This document shows positions 6,858 to 14,191 of a DNA stretch of 19,718 nt, one piece after another. The position numbers and the translations under genes were made by a program. The notes under the pieces were generated by a model. The model was given only the letters and a program-made list of their open reading frames with translations. It was not told the DNA's origin and searched no databases. Numbering within the stretch: the stretch's first letter is position 1; every line of letters starts with the position of its first letter. This stretch comes from Bacteroidales bacterium. GTDB lineage: Bacteria > Bacteroidota > Bacteroidia > Bacteroidales > F082. Where the stretch lies: NCBI GenBank assembly GCA_900771045.1, contig CAAGMM010000136.1:1-19718 (forward strand). The letters are read 5' to 3'.

Positions 6858-7856
6858 CTAAGATGGGTGTATTTCAAGGAATTTATAGCCATTGAAATGG
6901 ATTAAATGTTCGGGATTGTCTGCTAACCAGACTTCTGTTTCCCAAGCAATGTCCTTTGCTTTTTGTTTGAAATTCGCCCTGTTTTCAAATGCTGTGAAAA
7001 ATACGATTTGTGCCGTACAATGTGATTCTTCAAGTTTCCTTTTGATTTTTCTGACCCTTACTTCATTCCACTCCCCCGTTGAATGAAATGCTTCGATGAG
7101 GAATAATAGTTTTTTTTCATTGCTATAGGCTATTACATCAGGTAATTCTTCATGTTCTAATGGGAAAAAATTCAGTTTTTCTAAGACTTCCCTGTTAACA
7201 TATAGAAACTTATCCGCTGTGTCACCGATGTATAGTACTTCTGCTCCAAAACCAAATAAAGGTAAAAATACTTCAACAATGCTTTTCTGTAATTTGTTGT
7301 GTTCTCCAAATGACAAATCAATGGTTTTTCCATTGGGAAGTGTTATGGGAACTTTGATAAGGTTTCTTCTTCGTTCCAATTCCTCCTTTAAAGAGGTCGT
7401 TTCAGTTGCAAATTGTTCTAAAGCAGAATTCCATTTTGGCGTGTCATAATTGCGAAGCAATTCCTTGAATACCGGACTTAAAGCATAACCTCTTGATGGA
7501 TTGTTGGTTGCTTGTTCTTCTTGCGATGCTGAATTGATGACTATACCGGCTTCAACAAGTTGTTTCAAATCCTGACGGCGGATGTCATCGTATGAAGAAT
7601 CGGCTATGTTTTCACCATAGTATTGATTTTCAAAAGCTATGATGTCTCTTGAACGTGAAAACAAGCCTTCATTAGATGATACGGCTTCTTTAAACGATTG
7701 TTTTATTTGACCTACGGCCAAACATGCTTTAGCCATTCTTTCAAGTTTGCGATTCGTCCCTTCAATGGGAATGCCGATGGCGTTAAAAATATCCAATAGA
7801 TTGAAGATTAAATCTTTAATATTCTTTGGCGTTGATGGTATGATGGTGATTTTCAT
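6858..7856 (-). CDS. Type II restriction endonuclease, BsuBI/PstI family
   Basis: This 332-residue protein has a helical N-terminal half (1-165, including a winged-helix-like region near 85-135). Its C-terminal half resembles the BsuBI/PstI restriction endonuclease domain: FGEHNKLQKSIVEVF at 183, AEVLYIGDTADKFLYV at 205, LPDVIAY at 238 with Asp240, LFLIEAF at 251 with Glu255, FFTAFENRANF near 286, and IAWETEVWLADNPEHLIHFN at 303-322. Asp240 and Glu255 are likely metal-binding residues of a PD-(D/E)xK-like site. PstI and BsuBI cut CTGCAG; the specificity of this enzyme is not established. The start overlaps the cytosine-5 methyltransferase gene by 41 bases, typical of a coupled restriction-modification pair. 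Base composition is visibly more AT-rich than in glyA or the glycosyltransferase, which suggests transfer. Confidence 0.92.
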   Translation of the reverse strand: MKITIIPSTPKNIKDLIFNLLDIFNAIGIPIEGTNRKLERMAKACLAVGQIKQSFKEAVSSNEGLFSRSRDIIAFENQYYGENIADSSYDDIRRQDLKQLVEAGIVINSASQEEQATNNPSRGYALSPVFKELLRNYDTPKWNSALEQFATETTSLKEELERRRNLIKVPITLPNGKTIDLSFGEHNKLQKSIVEVFLPLFGFGAEVLYIGDTADKFLYVNREVLEKLNFFPLEHEELPDVIAYSNEKKLLFLIEAFHSTGEWNEVRVRKIKRKLEESHCTAQIVFFTAFENRANFKQKAKDIAWETEVWLADNPEHLIHFNGYKFLEIHPS

Positions 7857-8871
7857 ATTCGAATAAATTATCAGGTATTAGGTTGTCGATGATTTCCTTT
7901 GAATTTCTTTGTTCTGAATGATAGGTGATTTGAACTTGTTTTGCAAGTTTGTAGGCAAGCAGTGGTGGAACGGCGTTACCAATCTGGTTGTATTTATTGG
8001 TCTCATTACCGGCAAATTCAAACCAGTCAGGGAAACTTTGCAATCTTGCGGCTTCTCGGTCGGTAATTCTTCTTCTTCTTCCGTCTTTTAATCTGACTCT
8101 CTGCATGTCGCTTGTAGCACCTGCCAAATTTCTGCAAGTTATTGTTCGTGCCGGTCTGTCAGGATATAGATCTCTTGGATTGATGCAATGTGATTTTCTT
8201 TCGTAAACAGCAATATATTCGTCTTGTCGCGGTGTGAGAATTTTGCTTTCGGGTTCGGGATCGTACATCGTGTCTCCGATGGCATCAGCGACGGTGTTTT
8301 TCCTGTTTTCAATCGTGGGGAATTTAAAAGAAGCTCTGTGACCGACACAGATAAGCCTTTCTCTGTTTTGTGGAACTCCATAATTGACCGCATTGAGAAC
8401 ACGGTATTCAACTATATATCCGAGTTTTTGTAGTTCTTTAACAATCAGGTCGAGATACCATTTGTGTCTGCCTAAAATGTTGGCGACATTTTCAAAAAGA
8501 AAGACTTTGGGCTGCAATCGGCGAACGGCATCAATGAAGACTGGAAACCCGTCACGAGAATCTTCAATGCCCATTTGATTCCCGAATCGGCTGAAGGGCT
8601 GGCATGGCGGACCACCGATGACGATGTCTATTTTTTCGGCTTCAGGATATTCAAATCCGACTGTTAAAAACTTGTTATGACACTTTCCCTTCAAATTTCT
8701 ATTGTATGTTTCAACGGCAGTCTCAGCCATCTCATATCCGATTGTCTTAAATCCAACAGCTTCTAATCCTAACGACAATCCTCCACATCCCGCAAACAAA
8801 TCTAAAACAACGGCTTGTTCTTTGATGTTTGGAACCAATAGTTTGTCGATATATTGACTGAATTCCGTCAT
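7816..8871 (-). CDS. DNA (cytosine-5-)-methyltransferase
   Basis: The protein has 351 residues with the m5C methyltransferase motifs in order: motif I DLFAGCGGLSLG at 24-35 (AdoMet binding), motif IV GGPPCQPFSRFG with catalytic Cys90, motif VI ENV at 127-129, motif VIII QNRERL at 168-173, motif IX DREAARLQSFPD at 271-282 and motif X QIGNAVPP at 296-303. The target-recognition region is short (about 185-265). It transfers a methyl group to C5 of cytosine and should protect the host from the endonuclease encoded downstream, which it overlaps by 41 bases. It starts 10 bases after the glycosyltransferase stop with no visible promoter, so it may be transcribed from the upstream promoter. PstI and BsuBI themselves are paired with N6-adenine methyltransferases, so this pairing is a variant. 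Confidence 0.95.
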   Translation of the reverse strand: MTEFSQYIDKLLVPNIKEQAVVLDLFAGCGGLSLGLEAVGFKTIGYEMAETAVETYNRNLKGKCHNKFLTVGFEYPEAEKIDIVIGGPPCQPFSRFGNQMGIEDSRDGFPVFIDAVRRLQPKVFLFENVANILGRHKWYLDLIVKELQKLGYIVEYRVLNAVNYGVPQNRERLICVGHRASFKFPTIENRKNTVADAIGDTMYDPEPESKILTPRQDEYIAVYERKSHCINPRDLYPDRPARTITCRNLAGATSDMQRVRLKDGRRRRITDREAARLQSFPDWFEFAGNETNKYNQIGNAVPPLLAYKLAKQVQITYHSEQRNSKEIIDNLIPDNLFEYENHHHTINAKEY

Positions 8872-8881
8872 AGTTTAAAAT

Positions 8882-10822
8882 TCATTTTTTCACGGCCTCT
8901 AAAAAGATGTTCAAATCCGTCACGAGTTTGTAGTCTTGGGCGTATCTGACATCTATCTCGTAAGCCGTCTTACTGTCTATCTTCTTGTTTTTCAATAACA
9001 TAGCTGTTGTGAAGATATGCTTTTTGAGTATGGGGAGCCGTGTGTCGGAAGAGCAGAACCCGACCCAAGTGCGTCTGCCGAAAAGCACTCTGACACCGTT
9101 TTTAAGCAGTGAGACGGGGTTTTTCACGAACCATGCGGTCAAAGGCCAGGAAAAGATGACGATGCAGGCCACTGACAGGTCGAAAAGCCTCTTCCTCCGC
9201 TTATTCCTCACGGTCACGATGGTGTTTACTGTTACAGTGTACAGATCGCCCCGCGTGTTGATGGAGTTGCTCCCGATGATCGACAGTGCGTCTTCGGGCG
9301 CTATCTTATAATCAAGTCCGAGTTCCTGCCATGCCACCATTTTGTCGATGATGACGGCGTTGGGGACGTCTTTGGCGCAGAAAATCACCTCGTCGATTTT
9401 GTAGATCGCGGCGATGTCAGGCACTTGGCGCAGGCATCCGACGTAGCCTTCGGGCAGTTCGGCATCTTCGTCCGGCAGGACGTTGCAGATATAGTCGGGC
9501 TTGATGGCGGTGCTTTCGAGAAGCGTCGCGACACGTCTCACCTCGTCCGCATTTCCGATGACGAGGAAACGGTGCTTGGAATGTTCGGGTTTGTAGTTCG
9601 CGAGGCCGATGAGCCGCCCGATGCCGCGGGTCAGCAGGGAGACGACGCACATCCAGGCCGTGCCGAAAAGTATCAGGGCGCGGGAGAACCTCATTTCCTC
9701 GGGAAGAAGCGCGTAAATGACGAGTATGACAAGCATTCCTACGACGTTGCCGACCATTGACGGCGTTTTGCGGTAGGGCCTGTCGTAGCCGCCGATGACG
9801 TACGAAGAAGCTATCCAGATGAGTATGTAAAGAGGTATCACGATGGTGAAAAGCATTCGCGGGTAGTTGCCGATGCCGTCATAAACCGAGAAATGCCCCC
9901 AAAGGCCGCTTATGACCGCGAGGCCGGCGAAACCTGTCACGGCTTCCGTCAGAGGCTGCGCCACGCACGAGAGGAAACGGCTGAAGATGGCGGCCCCGGC
10001 CCTCAGGTAAATCGCGGTGTTGATGAGAAACGACAGAAACCACGCGCCGTCCTTCGCAAAATGTTTCTTCGCGAAAATCTCCATCGCCTTGTAGAAGACG
10101 ATGACGTAGTTGACGCTCGTCTTTTTCGTGCTTTCGCCCTTGTAATGAATGATCCGCGTGTCGTGAAAATAATAGTTCTTATAGCCGGCAAGCGTGATGC
10201 GGTACGACATGTCGATGTCCTCGCCGTACATGAAGAACGTCTCGTCAAGAAGGCCGCTTTTGTCGAGGGCGGCGCGGCGCAGAAGCATAAAGGCGCCCGA
10301 CAAGACGTCGACTTCGTTTGTCTCGTTTTCGTCGAGGAAGCCGAGATGATAACGTCCGAAGCGTTTCGACTTCGGGAACAGCTTCGACAGGCCGAAAATC
10401 TTGTAGAAAGCCGTCATCGGAGTCGGGAGACCGCGTTTGGATTCGGGCAGGAAACAGCCTTTTCCGTCAACCATCTTGACGCCGAGTCCGCCGGCATCGG
10501 GATGAGAGTCCATAAAGTCGAGCACTTTGACGAAAGTGTCGTCCTCGACGACGGTGTCGGGGTTGAGCAGCAGCACGTATTCTCCGCCGGAGACGCGGAT
10601 GGCCTGGTTGTTGGCGCGGCTGAAGCCCACGTTCTCCTTGTTGGCGATGACCTTCACTTCGGGGAACTTGGCCGCAAGCATCTTGAGAGAGCCGTCAACG
10701 GAGTTATTATCGACGACGAAGACCTCACCGTCAACGCCGCGCATCGCACGACGCACCGAAAGCAGGCACTGCTCAAGGAAATGCTCCACATTATAATTGA
10801 CTATGACTACCGACAGTTTCAT
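8882..10822 (-). CDS. GT2 glycosyltransferase fused to membrane and sugar-transferase-like region
   Basis: This 646-residue protein begins with a GT2 domain (1-240): VVIVNYN at 5, VVDNNSVDGS at 36, LLLNPDT at 84-90 as the DxD equivalent, and MYGEDIDMSYR near 198. It resembles rhamnosyltransferases that use nucleotide sugars. Four to six membrane segments follow (about 262-400). Next is a Rossmann-like region (HRFLVIGNADE at 417 to about 500), as found ahead of polyprenyl-phosphate sugar phosphotransferases of the WcaJ/WbaP type. The C-terminus has KRLFDLSVACIV at 544 and YAQDYKLVTDLNIFL at 627, which match the two ends of that transferase domain, but the catalytic middle looks shortened and unlike the usual GP-F-Q-R-G and KFRSM motifs. 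The likely role is surface polysaccharide or LPS assembly at the inner membrane. The gene is more GC-rich than the flanking restriction-modification genes. Confidence 0.88.
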   Translation of the reverse strand: MKLSVVIVNYNVEHFLEQCLLSVRRAMRGVDGEVFVVDNNSVDGSLKMLAAKFPEVKVIANKENVGFSRANNQAIRVSGGEYVLLLNPDTVVEDDTFVKVLDFMDSHPDAGGLGVKMVDGKGCFLPESKRGLPTPMTAFYKIFGLSKLFPKSKRFGRYHLGFLDENETNEVDVLSGAFMLLRRAALDKSGLLDETFFMYGEDIDMSYRITLAGYKNYYFHDTRIIHYKGESTKKTSVNYVIVFYKAMEIFAKKHFAKDGAWFLSFLINTAIYLRAGAAIFSRFLSCVAQPLTEAVTGFAGLAVISGLWGHFSVYDGIGNYPRMLFTIVIPLYILIWIASSYVIGGYDRPYRKTPSMVGNVVGMLVILVIYALLPEEMRFSRALILFGTAWMCVVSLLTRGIGRLIGLANYKPEHSKHRFLVIGNADEVRRVATLLESTAIKPDYICNVLPDEDAELPEGYVGCLRQVPDIAAIYKIDEVIFCAKDVPNAVIIDKMVAWQELGLDYKIAPEDALSIIGSNSINTRGDLYTVTVNTIVTVRNKRRKRLFDLSVACIVIFSWPLTAWFVKNPVSLLKNGVRVLFGRRTWVGFCSSDTRLPILKKHIFTTAMLLKNKKIDSKTAYEIDVRYAQDYKLVTDLNIFLEAVKK

Positions 10823-10837
10823 CTCTCAATAAAAACA

Positions 10838-10868
10838 CAAAGATAGTGATTTTATATGAAAGATTCAA
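10838..10868 (-). promoter_or_regulatory. Promoter of the glycosyltransferase gene
   Basis: The minus strand reads TTG (10866-10868), 20 bases, then TATCTTTG (10838-10845), matching the Bacteroidota pattern. The -7 box ends 15 bases upstream of the ATG at 10822. It may also drive the cytosine-5 methyltransferase and endonuclease downstream. Confidence 0.7.
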
Positions 10869-10890
10869 CAAGCAAACTTATAAAAATCAC
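10846..10890. repeat. Inverted repeat bracketing the glycosyltransferase -33 box
   Basis: GTGATTTT (10846-10853) and AAAATCAC (10883-10890) are exact complements, and the pairing extends through a TATA stretch with one bulged base. The repeat lies next to the -7 box, encloses the -33 box, and is downstream of the adenine/N4 methyltransferase stop. It could be an operator or the terminator of that upstream gene. No T-run follows it on the minus strand. Confidence 0.4.
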
Positions 10891-10899
10891 CGAAACAAA

Positions 10900-10919
10900 A
10901 ATTTATTATATAGAACCCG
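10900..10919 (-). repeat. Diverged inverted copy of the TTCTATAAATT motif
   Basis: TATAGAACCC (10909-10918) is identical to the right arm at 6670-6679 and complementary to GGGTTCTATA at 6635. It follows directly after the methyltransferase stop codon (10922-10924) on the minus strand. Confidence 0.4.
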
Positions 10920-10921
10920 CC

Positions 10922-11935
10922 TTAATCAGATAGACTTGCAGATCCTGATATGGTTTTTGTCCTGCCTTTTTCGGTTGAAGATTTGGGAGACTGCTGTTTC
11001 TTTTGGTCACCCAAAGAATTTCTCTCCCAAAACACTCCGTCTGCGTAACCTTGGATGGTGTTATCAGAGATTGAGTTAATCAATCGTTTCACTGCCCACA
11101 AGCAGTACTCTCTGTTTATCTCAACTCCACAGTATTTCCTTCCGAGTTTATTTGCCACTACAGCAGCTGTGCCACTCCCCAAAAACGGGTCAAAAATCTT
11201 GTCTCCGGGTCTTGATGAAGCAAGGATTAGCTTTGCATATAATTTTTCCGGTTTCTGAGTAGGATGGTCTGTGTTTTCCGGCATCGACCAGAAAGGTATG
11301 CTAATGTCATCCCAAAAATTGGACGGGTATGTTATTCTGAAATTACCTGATTCAGTCTCATCCCAGTCTTTCGGCTTCCCGTCAACTTTGTAAGGAGCAA
11401 TTACTTTGCGTTTCATTTTAACCGAATCAACATCAAAGTAATATCTTTGTGTGTCCTTGACGGCAACCCAAATGTCTTCCATGGCATTTTTCCAGTTAGA
11501 CTTTGAGCCTCTGCCTTTTTCACGCTGCCATGTAATACGATTGATAATGATAAGTCTCTCTTCTATGACACGTTGCATTGATGAAGTACATTTCCAATCT
11601 CCACACATGTACAGAGTTCCATCTGGCGTAAGTTTATCACACACTTTATAAAACCAACTTCTAAGATAATCTTCATACGCATCGGACTTCATAGATGAAA
11701 ATCTCCTGCCATGAAAATCTTTGTCAAGGTTATATGGCGGGTCAATTATAATCAAATTAAAATACCCATTCGGGATCAAGTCAAGGCAGTCAAATAAATC
11801 TGCGTTGATAACACAATCATCAATGCGTCCCTTTTTGATGTCGTCTTTTGACAAGATAAATCTTTCCAATGATGGTATTTCACCTTCAGAAACAGTCAAA
11901 GTTCGGTTACGTTCCGCACGATTTTTTTCTGCCAT
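10922..11935 (-). CDS. Beta-class DNA N6-adenine or N4-cytosine methyltransferase
   Basis: This 337-residue protein has motif IV DPPYNL at 65-70 before motif I FDPFLGSGTA at 248-257, the circularly permuted order of beta-class amino-methyltransferases (HinfI, RsrI and CcrM type). HPTQKPEKL at 224-232 and YCGVEINREY at 268 are usual companions. DPPY is found in both N6-adenine and N4-cytosine enzymes; adenine is more likely but not proven. The last 35 residues are low-complexity and basic (Lys, Ser, Thr, Gln). No endonuclease gene is adjacent. The glycosyltransferase separates it from the cytosine-5 methyltransferase/endonuclease pair. It may be an orphan enzyme or a second methyltransferase of that system. 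The AT-rich composition matches the other restriction-modification genes. The ATG at 11935 is the only in-frame ATG near the domain start. Confidence 0.92.
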   Translation of the reverse strand: MAEKNRAERNRTLTVSEGEIPSLERFILSKDDIKKGRIDDCVINADLFDCLDLIPNGYFNLIIIDPPYNLDKDFHGRRFSSMKSDAYEDYLRSWFYKVCDKLTPDGTLYMCGDWKCTSSMQRVIEERLIIINRITWQREKGRGSKSNWKNAMEDIWVAVKDTQRYYFDVDSVKMKRKVIAPYKVDGKPKDWDETESGNFRITYPSNFWDDISIPFWSMPENTDHPTQKPEKLYAKLILASSRPGDKIFDPFLGSGTAAVVANKLGRKYCGVEINREYCLWAVKRLINSISDNTIQGYADGVFWERNSLGDQKKQQSPKSSTEKGRTKTISGSASLSD

Positions 11936-11954
11936 AATACATGGATCATTTACT

Positions 11955-11986
11955 TGTTATTACCACTCTTAAATTCAAGAGACAAA
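11955..11986 (-). promoter_or_regulatory. Candidate promoter with palindromic operator, methyltransferase gene
   Basis: The minus strand has TTTG (11983-11986), 20 bases, then TAATAACA (11955-11962), which matches only the TA of the -7 consensus. The spacer holds the 16-base palindrome CTCTTGAATTTAAGAG (11966-11981) with one mismatched pair. A palindrome in this position would suit a repressor or autoregulation by a methyltransferase. Confidence 0.4.
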
Positions 11987-12061
11987 CGCAACCTTTGCGG
12001 AGGTCGATAAAATCGATATTTTCATCAGAAAGAAGAAAGGAAAACTCACAGTATGGGACAC

Positions 12062-12098
12062 GCCTAAAAAGCCGGCTGCTTCAGTCGGCTTTTTAGGC
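12062..12098. terminator. Strong hairpin terminator downstream of glyA
   Basis: GCCTAAAAAGCCG (12062-12074) pairs exactly with CGGCTTTTTAGGC (12086-12098). The inner part adds four more pairs including one G-T, leaving a CTT loop. The A and T runs are part of the stem, so the hairpin could stop transcription in either direction. It lies 17 bases after the glyA stop on the minus strand. Confidence 0.8.
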
Positions 12099-12115
12099 TA
12101 CGTAAAATCAGTTTT

Positions 12116-13414
12116 TTACCACGCGAAGAGCGGATATTCGCCCATTATGGTGTTGACTTTCTCCCTGACGGCGTTAATCTTGGCATCCGGGGCTGTCTTA
12201 GCCACCGGGTCGATGGCCGAGATGACGTCGTCAATCATATCGACGATAGGCTCCATCATATCTTCCTTGAGGCCGCGGGTCGTGATGGCCGGCGTCCCGA
12301 TACGGAGTCCTGAGGTCAGGAACGGTGAACGGCTGTCGAACGGAACCATGTTCTTGTTGACTGTGATGTCAGCGAGGACGAGGGTGTTTTCGACCATTTT
12401 GCCGGTGACTTCCGGGAACTTGGTACGCAGGTCGATGAGCATCGAGTGGTTGTCGGTACCGCCGGAGATGACGTCGTAACCTCTGTCGATGAAGGCTTTA
12501 GCCATCACGCCGGCATTCTTCTTCACTTGGAGGATGTATTCAAAATATTCGTCGCTCAAAGCCTCGCCGAAAGCTACGGCCTTCGATGCGATGACGTGCT
12601 CGAGAGGGCCGCCCTGAACGCCCGGGAACACTGCGCTGTTGAGCAGAGCCGACATCATTTTGACTTCGCCTTTCGGAGTCGTGCGGCCTTCCGGATCAGG
12701 GAAGTCCTCACGCATAAGGATCATACCGCCGCGAGGGCCGCGGAGAGTCTTGTGCGTCGTCGTCGTGATGATATGGCAGTAGTCGAGCGGGTCGTTGAGG
12801 AGGCCGCGCGCTATAAGTCCTGCCGGATGTGAGACGTCAGCCATCAGGATGGCACCGACTTTGTCGGCTATCTCGCGCATACGTTTGTAGTCCCAGTCGC
12901 GTGAATAGGCCGAAGCACCGGCGACGATGAGTCTCGGCTTGCATTCGAGAGCCGTCTTCTCCATATCGTCGTAATCGACCCTTCCCGTTTCCTTGCTCAC
13001 ATGATACGCGACGGGTTTGTAGAGCATACCGGAGGCGTTGACCGGGCTGCCGTGCGAGAGGTGTCCGCCGTGCGAGAGGTCGAGGCCCATGAAAATGTCG
13101 CCGGGGTGCAGAATAGCCTGCATCACGGCCATATTGGCCTGGGCGCCGGAGTGCGGCTGAACGTTGGCGAATTTGGCGTTGAAGAGTTCGCATGCGCGGT
13201 CGATGGCTATCTGCTCAGTCTGGTCGACAATCTGGCAGCCGCCGTAATAACGCTTTCCCGGATAACCCTCGGCGTATTTGTTCGTGAGAACGGAACCCAT
13301 CGCCTTGAGAACCTGGTCGCTTACAAAGTTTTCAGAAGCGATAAGTTCGATGCCCTGCATCTGACGCTTCTTCTCCTTTAAAATCAAATTGAAGATTTTT
13401 GTGTCCTTCTTCAT
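12116..13414 (-). CDS. glyA: Serine hydroxymethyltransferase
   Basis: This 432-residue PLP enzyme interconverts serine plus tetrahydrofolate with glycine plus 5,10-methylene-tetrahydrofolate, supplying one-carbon units. The family signatures are clear: IELIASENFVS at 22-32, NKYAEGYPGKRYYGG at 45-59, NVQPHSGAQAN at 84-94, MADVSHPAGL at 191-200, and the PLP-lysine motif TTTTHKTLRGPRGG with Lys222. The length is usual for the family and no key residue is missing. It starts 36 bases after the stop of the beta-barrel gene on the same strand. No TAnnTTTG box is visible in that gap, so read-through from 14126-14133 is possible. It ends in the strong hairpin at 12062-12098. Confidence 0.97.
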   Translation of the reverse strand: MKKDTKIFNLILKEKKRQMQGIELIASENFVSDQVLKAMGSVLTNKYAEGYPGKRYYGGCQIVDQTEQIAIDRACELFNAKFANVQPHSGAQANMAVMQAILHPGDIFMGLDLSHGGHLSHGSPVNASGMLYKPVAYHVSKETGRVDYDDMEKTALECKPRLIVAGASAYSRDWDYKRMREIADKVGAILMADVSHPAGLIARGLLNDPLDYCHIITTTTHKTLRGPRGGMILMREDFPDPEGRTTPKGEVKMMSALLNSAVFPGVQGGPLEHVIASKAVAFGEALSDEYFEYILQVKKNAGVMAKAFIDRGYDVISGGTDNHSMLIDLRTKFPEVTGKMVENTLVLADITVNKNMVPFDSRSPFLTSGLRIGTPAITTRGLKEDMMEPIVDMIDDVISAIDPVAKTAPDAKINAVREKVNTIMGEYPLFAW

Positions 13415-13450
13415 AGCTTTTATTGATTAAAATTATTGATATTCAATTAT

Positions 13451-14089
13451 TTATAGAGAAAATATTTTTGCTCCTATAGTTATCATAAACATATTCTGGC
13501 GTGATTTGTCCACGGAAGCCACGTCGTAACCGTTTATCCTTATCGTTTGGTCGCCCATAATGTTGCTGAGGCCGAAGCTGTAGCCGACATCGACGGTGAG
13601 AAAAAGGACGTCAAAGCCGACACTGACCATGCCGTTGACGCTGAAGTCTTTTCCGGTTATTTTCTCAACGTCAACATTGTCGGGAATACCGTCTCTTTCA
13701 TTGTCCTGAGACACTGCGAAATTGAAGACGGGACCAACCGTAGCACGCATTTTGAACACCTTCATGTCAATGAATTTGTAGCCGAGCATGACCGGCACGC
13801 CGATGTTAACCCTGTTGAGAGTCAGCTTCGGAGAATAACCGTCAATATCCAAATTGAAGACCTGCCCCGTTCTGAAGTAAAGAACCTCGGGCTGAATTAT
13901 AAACTTCGAAATCCCGAAACGCGTGAAGAGACCCGCCGTGAAGTTGTTTTTGAACCCCGTTTCCACATCGGCGCCGCTCGCCGAGAGTGTCTGAGTCTGA
14001 TAACCCACTTTCGGACCAATCGCAAATGTCTGAGCCTTAACGGCAAACGCCATCATGATAACGGCAGCTAAGAGTAATGACTTTTTCAT
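13451..14089 (-). CDS. PorT-family outer-membrane beta-barrel protein
   Basis: The protein has 212 residues. A signal peptide of about 19 residues (MKKSLLLAAVIMMAFAVKA) is followed by QTFAIGPKVGYQT and alternating hydrophobic/polar strands with Gly and aromatic residues, as in the OMP_b-brl_2 (PorT-like) family of Bacteroidota. Examples are FGISKFIIQPEVLYF near 58 and VNIGVPVMLGYKF near 95. The C-terminus, MITIGAKIFSL, looks like a last beta strand. The expected location is the outer membrane as a small eight-stranded barrel; the specific role is unknown. The gene is transcribed divergently from a second barrel gene of similar size and upstream of glyA. Confidence 0.85.
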   Translation of the reverse strand: MKKSLLLAAVIMMAFAVKAQTFAIGPKVGYQTQTLSASGADVETGFKNNFTAGLFTRFGISKFIIQPEVLYFRTGQVFNLDIDGYSPKLTLNRVNIGVPVMLGYKFIDMKVFKMRATVGPVFNFAVSQDNERDGIPDNVDVEKITGKDFSVNGMVSVGFDVLFLTVDVGYSFGLSNIMGDQTIRINGYDVASVDKSRQNMFMITIGAKIFSL

Positions 14090-14125
14090 AACTGATACTT
14101 TTTAAAATGTTCGTAAAATTTGTTA

Positions 14126-14133
14126 CAAAGATA
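14126..14133 (-). promoter_or_regulatory. -7 box of the leftward beta-barrel gene
   Basis: The minus strand reads TATCTTTG, 36 bases upstream of the ATG at 14089. No clear -33 box is seen at the usual spacing. Confidence 0.6.
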
Positions 14134-14155
14134 CCAAATTTTGAAATAAAAAAAT

Positions 14156-14163
14156 TATCTTTG
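14156..14163 (+). promoter_or_regulatory. -7 box of the rightward beta-barrel/nadE operon
   Basis: The plus strand reads TATCTTTG, 28 bases upstream of the ATG at 14192. It is the same octamer as the divergent box at 14126-14133, with 22 AT-rich bases between them. No clear -33 box is seen. Confidence 0.6.
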
Positions 14164-14191
14164 CAAAATAAGTTATCATTATTTAAAAAAA

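Noticed and set aside
6836..6860. Small inverted repeat AGCCT...AGGCT at the endonuclease stop codon
   Set aside because: It overlaps the stop codon, has a short imperfect stem and no T-run on the minus strand, so it is not a credible terminator.
9893..10846. Open frame of 317 codons on the plus strand
   Set aside because: It is fully antisense to the glycosyltransferase, whose motifs are clear. The frame is a by-product of GC-rich codon use and its translation looks like no protein family.
11985..12146. Open plus-strand frame running through the terminator into glyA antisense
   Set aside because: It contains the hairpin terminator and has no start or recognisable protein. A gene remnant is possible but not supported.
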